Part shown: piece after piece, positions 24,356 through 33,130 of the stretch
How positions within the stretch are numbered: the first letter of the stretch is position 1
Layout: every line of letters starts with the position of its first letter
Source of the DNA: Nitrososphaerota archaeon
GTDB lineage: Archaea; Thermoproteota; Nitrososphaeria_A; Caldarchaeales; JAVZCJ01
Assembly: GCA_038817485.1 (NCBI GenBank)
Contig: JAWAZL010000014.1
Span: forward strand, 1 to 39,533
Reading direction: 5' to 3'
DNA: 39,533 nucleotides
Notes under the pieces: model-generated
Told to the model about the DNA's origin: nothing
Database searches by the model: none
Seen by the model: the letters and a program-made list of their open reading frames with translations, nothing else
Made by a program: the position numbers and the translations under genes

Positions 24356-25624
24356 ATGAAAAAAGAAAAGCTTGCTATTAAAGGAGGAAAACCTATAAGA
24401 AAAAAAGTTTTACCATTTGTTCCAATAGAAGCAGACGTTACTCAAAAAGAAATTAACGAAGTAATAAAAGTTTTAAAAAGTAAGAAACTTTCACAACTTG
24501 TTAGTGAAAAAGTAAGTGAATTTGAAGAAGCATTTGCAAAATATTATAAAGTAGAATATGCTATTGCTGTAAGTTCTGGAACTACCGCACTTCATGTTGC
24601 CTTAGCTGCTTCGGGTGTTGGTCCAAAGAATGATGTAATTCTCCCGCCTTATACATTTATGGCTACAGCAAATGCTATATTACATCAAGGTGCTGTACCA
24701 AATTTTGCGGATATAAATCCAGAAACATATACTCTTGATCCAGAAGATTTTGAGAAGAGAATAACTCCAAAAACAAAAGCAGTTATTCCTGTTCATATGC
24801 TTGGACATCCAGCTGATATGGATCCAATAATTGAAATTGCAAGAAGGCATAATCTTATAGTAATTGAAGATTGTGCACAAGCAAATGGTGCAGAATATAA
24901 AGGCAAAAAGGTTGGAACATTTGGAGATTTTGGTTGTTTTAGCTTTTATTTAAATAAGCATATGACTACTGGAGGAGAGGGTGGAATGATTATTACACAT
25001 GATGAAAAATTAGCTAAGAAAGCAAGATCTATTGCAAATCATTGTCGTGTAGAAGTTTCTCCATACCCAAATGTTCCTGCCCATAATGTTTATTGGGGAA
25101 TAGGATATAATTATAGAATGACAGCTTTACAAGCAGCTATGGGAATTGTTCAACTTAAAAGGCTTGATAAATTCATAGAAGCTAGAAGAAAAAATGCAGA
25201 ATATTTAACAAAAAATTTGAAGGGAATTATAGGTATTAAACCACCTTTTGTTTCAAAAGATGTTAAACATGTTTATTGGGCTTATGGAGCTTTAGTAATA
25301 GAAGAAGAGCTTGGAATTTCAAGAGATAAATTTGCAGAAGCACTTTTAGCAGAAGGGATTAGAGCAGAAGGTTATTGTCCAATACCAGTCCATCTACAAG
25401 ATGTATTTAAAAATAAAGTTGGATATGGAAATACAACATTTCCATTTGAAAATCCATTGTATGGAAATGGTTTTTCATACCAAAAAGGTTTATGTCCAAA
25501 AGCAGAAAAATTATCTTCACAAGACTTACTTTTACCAGTATACCATTCACTAACTAAAAAAGACTTAGATGATGTTATTAATGCTATAAAGAAAATCGTA
25601 AACAATATAAATGAATTAAAATAA
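24356..25624 (+). CDS. DegT/DnrJ/EryC1/StrS-family PLP aminotransferase
   Basis: A 422-residue sugar or cyclitol aminotransferase that converts a keto group to an amine with PLP, usually from Glu or Gln. 'SSGTTALHVALAASGV' (73-88) binds the PLP phosphate, 'VIEDCAQANGAEYKGKKVG' (169-187) has the Asp that contacts the pyridine N, and the Schiff-base Lys201 is in 'FSFYLNKHMTTGGEGGMI'. 'YNYRMTALQAAMGIVQL' is the usual family block. The closest described types include StrS-like inosose aminotransferases and UDP-keto-sugar aminotransferases; the sequence alone does not choose. GAGGT precedes the ATG by 6 bases. It probably works with the Gfo/Idh/MocA enzyme encoded immediately upstream. The PRC-barrel gene converges 27 bases away. 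Confidence 0.88.
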   Translation: MKKEKLAIKGGKPIRKKVLPFVPIEADVTQKEINEVIKVLKSKKLSQLVSEKVSEFEEAFAKYYKVEYAIAVSSGTTALHVALAASGVGPKNDVILPPYTFMATANAILHQGAVPNFADINPETYTLDPEDFEKRITPKTKAVIPVHMLGHPADMDPIIEIARRHNLIVIEDCAQANGAEYKGKKVGTFGDFGCFSFYLNKHMTTGGEGGMIITHDEKLAKKARSIANHCRVEVSPYPNVPAHNVYWGIGYNYRMTALQAAMGIVQLKRLDKFIEARRKNAEYLTKNLKGIIGIKPPFVSKDVKHVYWAYGALVIEEELGISRDKFAEALLAEGIRAEGYCPIPVHLQDVFKNKVGYGNTTFPFENPLYGNGFSYQKGLCPKAEKLSSQDLLLPVYHSLTKKDLDDVINAIKKIVNNINELK

Positions 25625-25651
25625 ATCTTAAAATTCCTTTTATTTTTTAAA

Positions 25652-26536
25652 TTATTCCATAATTTCATCTATGGATTTATTAAGTAATACAACATCTCCA
25701 ATTGTTTTAATTTCTGACCAAGGAACAATTTTTGGATATTCTTGTTCCTCTTCTAAAGTTACTTCTTTCATAGGAATTTCAACTCCTGTTCTTTTAGCAA
25801 ATTCTAAAATATTATTATTTCTTAAAGCTAAGTTTTTAGGTACTTTTAATAATGAAGAAATATTTTCTTCAAGATTTTCTTCTGAAGCATAAGTAATTAT
25901 TAAAAGCCTTTTTAATTCTTCTATATTAGGTACAAGATTAGAACCAACTCTTTTTTGAACAATTTTTATTCCAAGTCCATTTATGCTATATAAAACATCT
26001 GCTACATTTCCTATTATTCTAGCATTTTTATCTATTATCATTTTCCCAATAATTTCATGCTCTGGAACATAATAAGAAGTTGCTTCTTTTTCTTTAAAGA
26101 ATTCTTTCTTTAATAGAATACATACTCCGAAAATGCTTTCATTAATATTTTCAATATCTTCCCAAGAAACTTCACCCATATCTACTTCAATTTTTTCAAT
26201 AATTTCTTTTTTAGGAATTTCGATATTTTTTGATTCAGCATATTTTATTAAAACTTGCTCAGAAACTTTTTCTTTCATTTCTTTCTCGATTTCTTCATAT
26301 AAGTCTTTTATTGTTTTTTTACCAAATCTCTTTTTACTCCTTTGAAGAAGCAAAGAGTGCAATGCATCAAAATCTATAACTATTTTTGACTCTTCTTTTA
26401 TTTTATAAATTCTCAAACTTACTTTATTTGGAGGATTAATTATTATATCTTTTACATATCCAACTATAAAACCATTTGAATCTATTACTAATGAATTAAT
26501 TATTTCTTCTCTTTTCCAATATCTTAATTCGCTCAT
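25652..26536 (-). CDS. PRC-barrel domain protein with internal duplication
   Basis: A 294-residue cytoplasmic protein with two PRC-barrel-like units. Unit 1 begins 'LVIDSNGFIVGYVKDIII' (16-33) and unit 2 'MIIDKNARIIGNVADVLYSI' (about 167-186). The duplication runs on past the barrels: 'YAESKNIEIPKKEI' matches 'FAKRTGVEIPMKEV', and 'EVSWEDIENINESIFGV' matches 'IVPWSEIKTIGDVVLL'. The protein is therefore a tandem repeat of about 140 residues, each with a barrel, a helical linker and a short SWxEI tail. PRC barrels occur in RimM, photosynthetic reaction centre H subunits and archaeal cell-division-linked proteins (CdpB); an exact role is not known. It stands alone, convergent with the aminotransferase gene. 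Confidence 0.72.
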   Translation of the reverse strand: MSELRYWKREEIINSLVIDSNGFIVGYVKDIIINPPNKVSLRIYKIKEESKIVIDFDALHSLLLQRSKKRFGKKTIKDLYEEIEKEMKEKVSEQVLIKYAESKNIEIPKKEIIEKIEVDMGEVSWEDIENINESIFGVCILLKKEFFKEKEATSYYVPEHEIIGKMIIDKNARIIGNVADVLYSINGLGIKIVQKRVGSNLVPNIEELKRLLIITYASEENLEENISSLLKVPKNLALRNNNILEFAKRTGVEIPMKEVTLEEEQEYPKIVPWSEIKTIGDVVLLNKSIDEIME

Positions 26537-26652
26537 TTTTCATTAATATTATTTATTCTTTATTTTTAAATATTAAGTTATTTTCCCATTTTTAAGGATA
26601 ATTTATTAAGCCATTTTATAAAATTAATATATTGTTTTATAAATTATTGTTG

Positions 26653-27799
26653 ATGAAGAAAGCCTCATGTAGTGATTTTTTATTAATCATATTAAGTTTA
26701 GGGCGCAATCAGTACTTCCTTATTTTATAAAACAAAAGAAGAAATCGCTTCAACTACTTGTACAAAAATAATAAATGAAGGCCCAACTATAGTTTCTACT
26801 TATTTACAAAACCAATACATATACAGTAATGTACACTATAACTAAAGAAGAGAACAATTACTCAAAACAAAACTAAACTATTACTTCCACTTCTTCAACA
26901 AATCATTTAAGTATTCTACGTAAAGAAAATATAGATAAGGTGGTTCATAGAGCAATAAAATTAGTAGGAAGATTAAAAATCTTACTCCTGGAAAAATGTT
27001 TTAATTAAGCCAAAATGTTAATTTTAATGCTCTTTACCCTGCTACGACTAATCCTGAAATAATTAGAAGTATTATTAAAATAGTTAAAGAATATAAACCT
27101 AAGCGTATAATTGTAGCTGATTGTTCTAATGCAAGCTATAGGCTAACTATTGAAAGTATGAAAAATGTAGGGATTTATCAAGCTGCAATTCAAGAAGGTC
27201 AAAAGTAATAGGATTAGAAGATATGGAATTGGAAAATATTAACCCAAAAAAGTAATTAATTGGCCAGATGGAATTGAAATTACAAAAATATTAAAACAAA
27301 TAGATTATTTAATAATTGTTCCAGTAATAAAAACACATTATATTGCTACATATTCGATGCTATTAAAAATAGTGTTAGATTAATAAGCGATAAAAATAGG
27401 TCATTATTGCATTATTATGGAGAACCAAAGTTTGGAAGTATGTTAGCTGAAATAAGTTTAATTCACCCATCAGATTTTATTATATTAGATGGAACAAAAG
27501 CATTTGTTACTGGAAGACCATTTACAGGAGAAGTAAAGCAACCAAATATTATTATTATAGCCACTTCAGATCCTATAGCAGCAGACGTAATGGGATTAGC
27601 TATTTTAAAATATCTTGGAACAACTAAAAATATTGAAGAAAAATCCATATGGGAGCAACAAATTAAAAGAGCTATTGAAATTGGTTTTAGGATATCTAAT
27701 GCAAATCAAATTATTATTCATGATGAAAATATAAACGGAATTTCTCAAATAAAAAATTCTTATTTGAATAGAGAAAGAGTTAATAATAACGGTAAATGA
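26653..27799 (+). pseudogene. Broken DUF362-family protein gene
   Basis: A decayed gene read in pieces with changing frame. It starts at ATG 26653 with a signal-like 'KKASCSDFLLIILSLG', then after a shift 'AISTSLFYKTKEEIASTT'. Later pieces are 'KENIDKVVHRAIKLVG', 'NLTPGKMF' (then an in-frame TAA) 'LSQNVNFNALYPATTNPEI', 'VKEYKPKRIIVADCSNASY', and after further shifts near 27205, 27250 and 27365 'INWPDGIEITKILKQIDYL', 'IVPVIKTHYIATYSM' and 'KNSVRLISDKNRSLLHYYGE'. The final piece (27407-27799) is intact and carries 'LDGTKAFVTGRPFTGEVKQP' and 'SDPIAADVMGLAIL', which are signature DUF362 segments. At least four frame lesions and one nonsense codon are seen. DUF362 proteins often have Fe-S clusters and unknown function. 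The functional AmrS-type gene follows. Confidence 0.85.
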
Positions 27800-27831
27800 T
27801 TATAGTATATAATAATTTAGGAGATGAAAAA

Positions 27832-28851
27832 TTGCAAGTCGAAACTTATAAGTATGAAAAACTTGAAGATAATAAAGTCCAATGCCTTATTTGCCCTCAT
27901 AAATGTATAATATTTCCAGATAAACTCGGAATTTGTAGAACAAGAAAAAATATTGATGGAAAATTATTTAGTATAGCATATGGAGAAATAACTTCAATAG
28001 CAATGGATCCGATTGAGAAAAAGCCATTATATCATTTTTGGCCTGGAAACTATACTTTAAGTATATCTACTTTTGGTTGCAATTTTCGTTGCCCATGGTG
28101 TCAAAATTGGAGTATTTCTCAAGTTAATTTTGAAGAAGCATATACCAGAAGTATGAAACCTGAAGAAATTATTTTAATTGCAAAAAGAGAAGGTTCTCGT
28201 ATAATTTCATATACTTATAATGAGCCTCTTATATGGTTTGAATTTGTTATGGATACTGCTAAGCTTGCAAAAAAGGAAGGAATGAAAAATGTTCTTGTTA
28301 CAAATGGTTATACTTTAATAGATACTTTTAAAGATTTAGCACCATATATAGATGCAGCTAATGTAGATATTAAAGGGTTTACTAAAGATTTTTATAAAAA
28401 ATATTGTGGAGGAGAAATGGAATATGTTTTAGAAGCAACTAAGTATATGAAAAAAAGCGGAATACATGTAGAAACAACATATTTAATAGTAACAACAGTA
28501 AATGATTCACGTGAAGAAATTAAAAAAATGTGCGAATGGCATTTAAATGAACTTGGATCAGATACTCCTTTACATTTTAGTAGATTTTTCCCAATGTATA
28601 AATTTACTGGAGTTGAAGCAACACCAATAAAAACTCTTGAAATGGCAGCAGAAATTGCAAAATCTTATGGTATAAAATATGTTTATTTAGGAAATATTCT
28701 TGGAAGCGAATTTGAAAATACTTATTGTCCAAAATGTGGAAGAGCTGTAATTGAAAGAGTTGGATATGATATAGTTAGTTGGAGTTTAGATAAAGATAAT
28801 AAATGTACGAATTGTGGTGAAAAAATACTTATAATTGGAGAAAAAGGGTAG
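27832..28851 (+). CDS. amrS: AmmeMemoRadiSam-type radical SAM enzyme (COG1180)
   Basis: A 339-residue radical SAM enzyme. Cys83, Cys87 and Cys90 in 'FGCNFRCPWCQNW' form the CX3CX2C cluster motif. The N terminus has 'QCLICPHKCIIFPDKLGICR' (Cys18, 21, 25, 35), as in the AmmeMemoRadiSam family. The C terminus carries a zinc-ribbon-like unit, 'YCPKCGRAV' and 'KCTNCGEKI', which is also usual there. I prefer the TTG at 27832 because AGGAGAT stands six bases upstream; an in-frame ATG at 27796 would overlap the dead DUF362 gene and adds 12 residues with no match to the family start. The usual AMMECR1 and Memo partner genes are not in the window. The reaction is unknown. prs follows after 5 bases, so the two are probably co-transcribed. 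Confidence 0.85.
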   Translation: MQVETYKYEKLEDNKVQCLICPHKCIIFPDKLGICRTRKNIDGKLFSIAYGEITSIAMDPIEKKPLYHFWPGNYTLSISTFGCNFRCPWCQNWSISQVNFEEAYTRSMKPEEIILIAKREGSRIISYTYNEPLIWFEFVMDTAKLAKKEGMKNVLVTNGYTLIDTFKDLAPYIDAANVDIKGFTKDFYKKYCGGEMEYVLEATKYMKKSGIHVETTYLIVTTVNDSREEIKKMCEWHLNELGSDTPLHFSRFFPMYKFTGVEATPIKTLEMAAEIAKSYGIKYVYLGNILGSEFENTYCPKCGRAVIERVGYDIVSWSLDKDNKCTNCGEKILIIGEKG

Positions 28852-28856
28852 AATCT

Positions 28857-29744
28857 ATGTTAATTGTACCAGGTCCAGCATCTAAAAAATTAGCTGAAGA
28901 AATTTCTGAAATAACTGGTTTTAAACTTGCTTTAATAGAACATAAACTATTTCCAGATGGAGAATCATACATTAGATATTTAGAAAAAATTTATGGAGAA
29001 GATATCGCTATAATTCAGACAACTTATCCAGAACAAGATAGAAAGCTTTTGCAACTTTTCTTATTAAGTAAAACTGCTAAAGAAGCTAATTGTAATAATA
29101 TTATTGCAATAGTTCCTTATCTTGCCTATTCAAGACAAGATAAAGCTTTTAAAAATGGTGAAGCTATTAGTATAAAAGTAATTCTAAGCATTCTAAAAGA
29201 TTGTGGAATAAATGAAGTTGTAACAATAAATACTCATAGTCCATGGATATTTAAAGAAATTGATATAAAAGCTAAAGATTTATCTGCAATTCCATGTTTA
29301 TCAAAGTATCTTTTATCAATGAATCTTAATAATCCAATAATTTTTTCTCCAGGAAAAAAAGGTTCTTTAATGAGTAAAGAAGCTGCAAATATTATTGGAT
29401 GTGATTTTTCTTCTGTAGAAAGTAAAAGGAATATTGATACTGGAGAAGTTGAAGTTGAAATAGAAAATGTAGAAAATATTAAAAATAGAGATGTTATAAT
29501 AATTGATGATATAATAAGCACGGGTGGAACCATTTTAAGTATTATTAAAAAAATGCTAAAATTTAAACCTAATAGGATAATTGTTGGTTGCATTCATCCA
29601 CTTCTCATAAATAATGCTGATAAAAAAATTTTAGAAGCAGGAGCTGAAACAATAATAGCTACAAATACTATTGAAACTATTTATAGTAAAGTCTCAATAG
29701 CTCCATTAATAGCTGATTATTTAAAGAATAAGTTAAATGTATAA
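28857..29744 (+). CDS. prs: Ribose-phosphate pyrophosphokinase (PRPP synthetase)
   Basis: A 295-residue enzyme that makes PRPP from ribose 5-phosphate and ATP, feeding purine, pyrimidine, His and Trp synthesis. The PRPP-binding loop is 'VIIIDDIISTGGTI' near 215-230. 'PYLAYSRQDKAFKNGEAIS' (about 87-105) is the catalytic flexible loop, with a Ser-Arg-Gln-Asp core. 'ISGVDTHSP'-type segments correspond to 'VTINTHSPWIF'. It is shorter than bacterial Prs (about 315), as in archaea. It lies between amrS (5-base gap) and the tRNA methyltransferase gene, which it overlaps by 8 bases. Confidence 0.92.
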   Translation: MLIVPGPASKKLAEEISEITGFKLALIEHKLFPDGESYIRYLEKIYGEDIAIIQTTYPEQDRKLLQLFLLSKTAKEANCNNIIAIVPYLAYSRQDKAFKNGEAISIKVILSILKDCGINEVVTINTHSPWIFKEIDIKAKDLSAIPCLSKYLLSMNLNNPIIFSPGKKGSLMSKEAANIIGCDFSSVESKRNIDTGEVEVEIENVENIKNRDVIIIDDIISTGGTILSIIKKMLKFKPNRIIVGCIHPLLINNADKKILEAGAETIIATNTIETIYSKVSIAPLIADYLKNKLNV

Positions 29745-30771
29745 AGTATTTTTTAGACTTTCTGGAAAATATCCATCTCTTCCTTTAGCTGAATTAAAAG
29801 CAATTCTAGAATCTTTAGAATATGAATATAAAATTCTTGAAGAAAATTCTTGTATAGTATTAATAGAGTTAGATAAAATCTTTTTAGAAAAAGTAATAGA
29901 AAAAGCAGCTTATACAAAAGCTGCTTACATGCTTTTATCTATGGGAGAAAATTATAATGAATTAATTGAAAATATAGATGAAGAAAAAATTGAAAATTTC
30001 ATTCCAAAAAATGCAAGATTTGAAGTACGTGTAAAAAGAATATTTGGAGCAAGAATTGATACATTAAAAACAGAAAAAATGCTTGGAGAAATTTTTATTA
30101 AGAAATTAAAAGAAGCTAAAGTAGATCTTACAAATCCAACATATAGAATACATTGCTTAGCTACTCCATCAAAACTTTACCTTGGATTATTATTAAGTGA
30201 AAAAGAGAAAAAATGGGTTCATAATAGAAAACCTATTAATAGGCCATTTAATTTACCAAGTAGTTTACAACCAGAATTGGCAAGATGTATGGTTAATCTA
30301 GTAAGATGTAAACCTGGAAATATTATTCTAGATCCATTCGCAGGAACTGGAAGTATATTAATTGAAGCAGGATTAATGGATTATAAAGCTATTGGTTTAG
30401 AATTAAAAAGATGGATTTGTGATGGAGCATTAAAGAATCTTAAGCATTTTCTTAATGATTATTTAGGAATAATAAATGCTGATGCTAGATGCCCTCCATT
30501 AAAAAAATCTATTGATGCAATAGTAACGGATCCACCTTATGGAAGATCTGCTACATTAATGGGTAAAACTCTTGAAAATCTTCTCAAAGATTTTTTTAAT
30601 TCAATAAGAGAAATATTAAAAAAAGGAGCATATATATGTTTTGCAATACCAAGTGAAACAAATTTAGAAAATATAATAAATAATATGAATTTAAAAATAA
30701 TTGAAACATACGATATTATAGTGCATGGTTCATTAACACGTAAAATAATTGTTTTACAAAATTTTTATTAA
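29737..30771 (+). CDS. trmG10: tRNA (guanine(10)-N2)-dimethyltransferase
   Basis: A 344-residue THUMP-methyltransferase fusion (COG1041, Trm11/TrmG10). Residues about 1-160 are the THUMP part ('ARFEVRVKRIFGARIDTLKT'), which grips the tRNA acceptor stem. The Rossmann methyltransferase follows, with the SAM motif 'ILDPFAGTGSILIEAGLMD' and the catalytic 'VTDPPYGRSATLMGK' (the DPPYG motif of amino-methylating enzymes). It makes m2G/m2,2G at position 10 of tRNA, a hallmark of thermophilic archaea. The ATG overlaps the end of prs. Adjacent RNase Z is also a tRNA maturation enzyme, which supports the assignment. Confidence 0.92.
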   Translation: MYKVFFRLSGKYPSLPLAELKAILESLEYEYKILEENSCIVLIELDKIFLEKVIEKAAYTKAAYMLLSMGENYNELIENIDEEKIENFIPKNARFEVRVKRIFGARIDTLKTEKMLGEIFIKKLKEAKVDLTNPTYRIHCLATPSKLYLGLLLSEKEKKWVHNRKPINRPFNLPSSLQPELARCMVNLVRCKPGNIILDPFAGTGSILIEAGLMDYKAIGLELKRWICDGALKNLKHFLNDYLGIINADARCPPLKKSIDAIVTDPPYGRSATLMGKTLENLLKDFFNSIREILKKGAYICFAIPSETNLENIINNMNLKIIETYDIIVHGSLTRKIIVLQNFY

Positions 30772-30822
30772 ATTTGTAAAATATAAAAAGTTATAAATTA
30801 AGAAAAAAAGGTGAATAATAAA

Positions 30823-31746
30823 ATGAGTAATTTAAAAATCATTTTTTTAGGAACTAGTGGTGGTATGCCCTCAAAAAAGAGAAATTTACCATCTATAGCT
30901 ATAAGATATGAAGGAGAATTAATTTTATTTGATTGTGGAGAAGGGACTCAAAGACAAATGCTTTTAGGAAAAATAGGTTTTAAAAAAGATTTTAAAATAT
31001 TTATTTCTCATCTTCATGGAGACCATATTTTAGGAATTCCAGGATTATTATATACTATGAATATGCTTGATAGAAAATATTCTATTCAAATATTTGGTCC
31101 AAAAGGAATAAAAGATTCTATTGAAAAATTGATGAATGCAAGTATTGGGAAAATAAATTTTCCAATGGAAATATATGAAATTGATGAGGGATATATTCTT
31201 GAAACAAAAAAATATTTTATTAAAGCTATTAATGGTGATCATGTAATAAAATCTCTTGCATATTGTTTTGAAGAAAAGCCTAGACTAGGTAAAATGATTA
31301 TAGAAAAACTTAAAGAATTGGGAATACCACGAGGACCACTATGGGGTAAACTTCAAAGAGGAGAATCCATAAATTTTAAGGGAAGAATTATACATCCTAA
31401 TGAAGTTGTTACTCCACCAAGGCCTGGAAGAAAAATTGTTTATAGTGGAGATACTAGACCATGCGAAAAAATATTAAACATAGCGAAAAATGCTGATGTA
31501 TTAATACATGATTCATCTTTTGATAATTCTCTTAAAAATAAAGCTTTTGAAGAAGGGCATTCTACTTCTTTAGAAGCTGCAAATATAGCAAAAGAAGCTA
31601 ATGTAAACAAATTATTTCTATTCCATATAAGCCCAAGATATGAAAAAGATGATAGTATTTTATTAAAAGAAGCAAGAAAAGTATTTCAAAATTGTGAAAT
31701 AGCTGAAGATTTTCTTACATATGAAGTGCCATATAGGAATTCTTAA
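30823..31746 (+). CDS. rnz: Ribonuclease Z (tRNA 3'-end endonuclease)
   Basis: A 307-residue metallo-beta-lactamase-fold nuclease that trims tRNA precursors at the 3' end, needed where CCA is not encoded, as in the tRNA-Gly of this window. The zinc motif HxHxDH is 'ISHLHGDHILGIPGLL' with His63, His65, Asp67 and His68. 'SGDTRP' is the further Asp ligand, 'HEGHST'-type 'FEEGHSTSLEAA' contains a catalytic His, and 'LFHISPRY' the last ligand His. The ATG at 30823 is chosen because GGTGA lies 8 bases before it; an upstream GTG falls inside that site. It is complete. The next gene converges after 17 bases. Confidence 0.93.
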   Translation: MSNLKIIFLGTSGGMPSKKRNLPSIAIRYEGELILFDCGEGTQRQMLLGKIGFKKDFKIFISHLHGDHILGIPGLLYTMNMLDRKYSIQIFGPKGIKDSIEKLMNASIGKINFPMEIYEIDEGYILETKKYFIKAINGDHVIKSLAYCFEEKPRLGKMIIEKLKELGIPRGPLWGKLQRGESINFKGRIIHPNEVVTPPRPGRKIVYSGDTRPCEKILNIAKNADVLIHDSSFDNSLKNKAFEEGHSTSLEAANIAKEANVNKLFLFHISPRYEKDDSILLKEARKVFQNCEIAEDFLTYEVPYRNS

Positions 31747-31763
31747 AAAATAATAATTTTAAA

Positions 31764-32546
31764 CTACTTTTTTAAAAAATCGATAATTCTATTTAAACTC
31801 TCAAAAGGATTTTCGATATCTTCTATAGTCATGTAATTTTTATATTCTTTTCTTTTTAATATTTCTATTATTTTATACCAGTCTACTTTACCTTTTCCAA
31901 CAATTTGATGAGAATCAAAAGATCCGTCATTATCATGTATATGAATATTTATTATTTTATCAAATAGTTCTAAAATGTATTTCTCGATTTTCCCATTTAT
32001 ATTGGCATGTCCAATATCAAGACAAAAGCCAATATTTTTATAATTAATAATATCATATTTAAAGAAATTAATACAATCTGATAAATCAGAGAGCATATAA
32101 GATAAATTTTTTAAACCATTTTCTACAAGTATTAATATTCCATATTCTCCAGCTTTTAATGCTAATTCTATTATTCCATTTTTTGCATATTCATATTCTT
32201 TTTCATTATCAATACCATATTTTTTCCCAGGATGAATAACTATATATTTTGAATTAAGTTTATTAGCCCAATCTAATGTTTCATATAAAATATTTAATAT
32301 TCTTTTTCTCTCATTTATATCAAGAGAAGAATAAGTATTTGCATTAAATGGAGCATGAATATTTATTTCAATTCCAATTGATAATAAATCTTTTAATTTC
32401 TTAAAAATTTTATCATTTATTTTTAATGTGCCTTCATTAGGGATTTCCCAGAATTTAATTTCTGAATTTTTTATTATTTCTTCAATATAATCTATTGATT
32501 TATTAATAAGGAAGAGAGAAGATATTGAGAAAATCAAGAATATCAC
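31764..32546 (-). CDS. Xylose isomerase-like / AP endonuclease 2-family TIM-barrel protein
   Basis: A 260-residue TIM-barrel protein of the sugar phosphate isomerase/epimerase superfamily. Segments fit the barrel: 'FSISSLFLINKSIDYIEEII' at the start, 'EINIHAPFNA' (strand with His), 'SKYIVIHPGKK', 'ILILVENGLKNLS' (Glu metal ligand), 'IGFCLDIGHANIN' (Asp-x-Gly-His), 'KIINIHIHDNDGSFDSHQIV' and 'NYMTIEDIENPF' (final Glu). These metal ligands are all kept, so it should be active on an unknown sugar or on AP DNA. The GTG at 32546 overlaps the stop of the upstream UPF0201 gene as GTGA, which suggests coupled translation; a TTG at 32561 is the alternative. Confidence 0.78.
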   Translation of the reverse strand: MIFLIFSISSLFLINKSIDYIEEIIKNSEIKFWEIPNEGTLKINDKIFKKLKDLLSIGIEINIHAPFNANTYSSLDINERKRILNILYETLDWANKLNSKYIVIHPGKKYGIDNEKEYEYAKNGIIELALKAGEYGILILVENGLKNLSYMLSDLSDCINFFKYDIINYKNIGFCLDIGHANINGKIEKYILELFDKIINIHIHDNDGSFDSHQIVGKGKVDWYKIIEILKRKEYKNYMTIEDIENPFESLNRIIDFLKK

Positions 32547-32929
32547 TCTGAAGTTAACCAATCTATTATTTTGTAAGGATCATCATTTTCAATTATAACT
32601 TTAATTGGTCCAAGAGGAGATTCTCCCATTGGTTCTGAAAACGATACTTGCCCAACTGAAGCTACTTGCTTATTTAAATAAAAAATAATCTTTTTCCCTT
32701 CAATACCTTTAAGAAATATTGCTTTTGCAGCTGCTCTAATTTTTCTAATTTTTAATAATGTTTTAAATTTTTTTAAATCTTCTAAATTTTTTAATTCGGC
32801 TTCTAAAAATTTTTCTTCATTTCTATTAATTAAATTTATATTAGCTGTTGGAAAAATATTTTTAATAGCTTTCTCAACTTTATCCTTATTTTCTGTATTA
32901 TTAAGGATAGAAGAGATTTTAATAATCAT
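32543..32929 (-). CDS. UPF0201 family protein (COG1325)
   Basis: A 128-residue archaeal protein of the UPF0201 family. It is recognised by the opening 'IIKISSILNNTENKDKVEKA' with 'IKNIFPTANI' and the conserved block 'SFSEPMGESPLGPIKVIIE' near residue 100. The fold is known to be an RRM-like/dsRNA-binding-like domain and COG1325 is listed as a predicted exosome-linked RNA-binding protein, but function is unproven. I take the ATG at 32929; a TTG three codons earlier precedes a weak GGTGA. The downstream TIM-barrel gene overlaps its stop, so they form a two-gene operon. Confidence 0.82.
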   Translation of the reverse strand: MIIKISSILNNTENKDKVEKAIKNIFPTANINLINRNEEKFLEAELKNLEDLKKFKTLLKIRKIRAAAKAIFLKGIEGKKIIFYLNKQVASVGQVSFSEPMGESPLGPIKVIIENDDPYKIIDWLTSE

Positions 32930-33047
32930 TTTCACCAATCCATTAATAATTGTAAATTCAAATAAGATTCATGCTTGAATAAATATTTTCAATTTTAATA
33001 ATTAAAAAATGAGATAAAAATTAAGAGAAAAAGGAGTATATTATAGA

Positions 33048-33098
33048 AGAGCACGGTCACTATGTAAGCACTTTTTGTAGCTTTTACGTAGATGCTCT
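33048..33098 (-). terminator. Long hairpin downstream of the broken vWA gene
   Basis: AGAGCA (33048-33053) pairs with TGCTCT (33093-33098). Inside, CTATGTAA (33060-33067) pairs with TTACGTAG (33084-33091), with one U-G wobble, and GC/GC continue the stem past a two-base bulge. The loop is short and AT-rich. On the minus strand a T-rich run (CCTTTTTCTC) follows some 13 bases later, so it could end transcription of the vWA gene. It is visibly richer in GC than the flanking spacer and sits at the edge of the foreign segment; a structured RNA is an alternative. Confidence 0.45.
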
Positions 33099-33130
33099 AA
33101 AGAAAGAGATTTTAATAAGAGTTACTTTTC

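Noticed and set aside
27796-27831. ATG at 27796 as start of the AmrS-type gene
   Set aside because: It overlaps the dead DUF362 gene and has no ribosome site; AGGAGAT correctly precedes the TTG at 27832.
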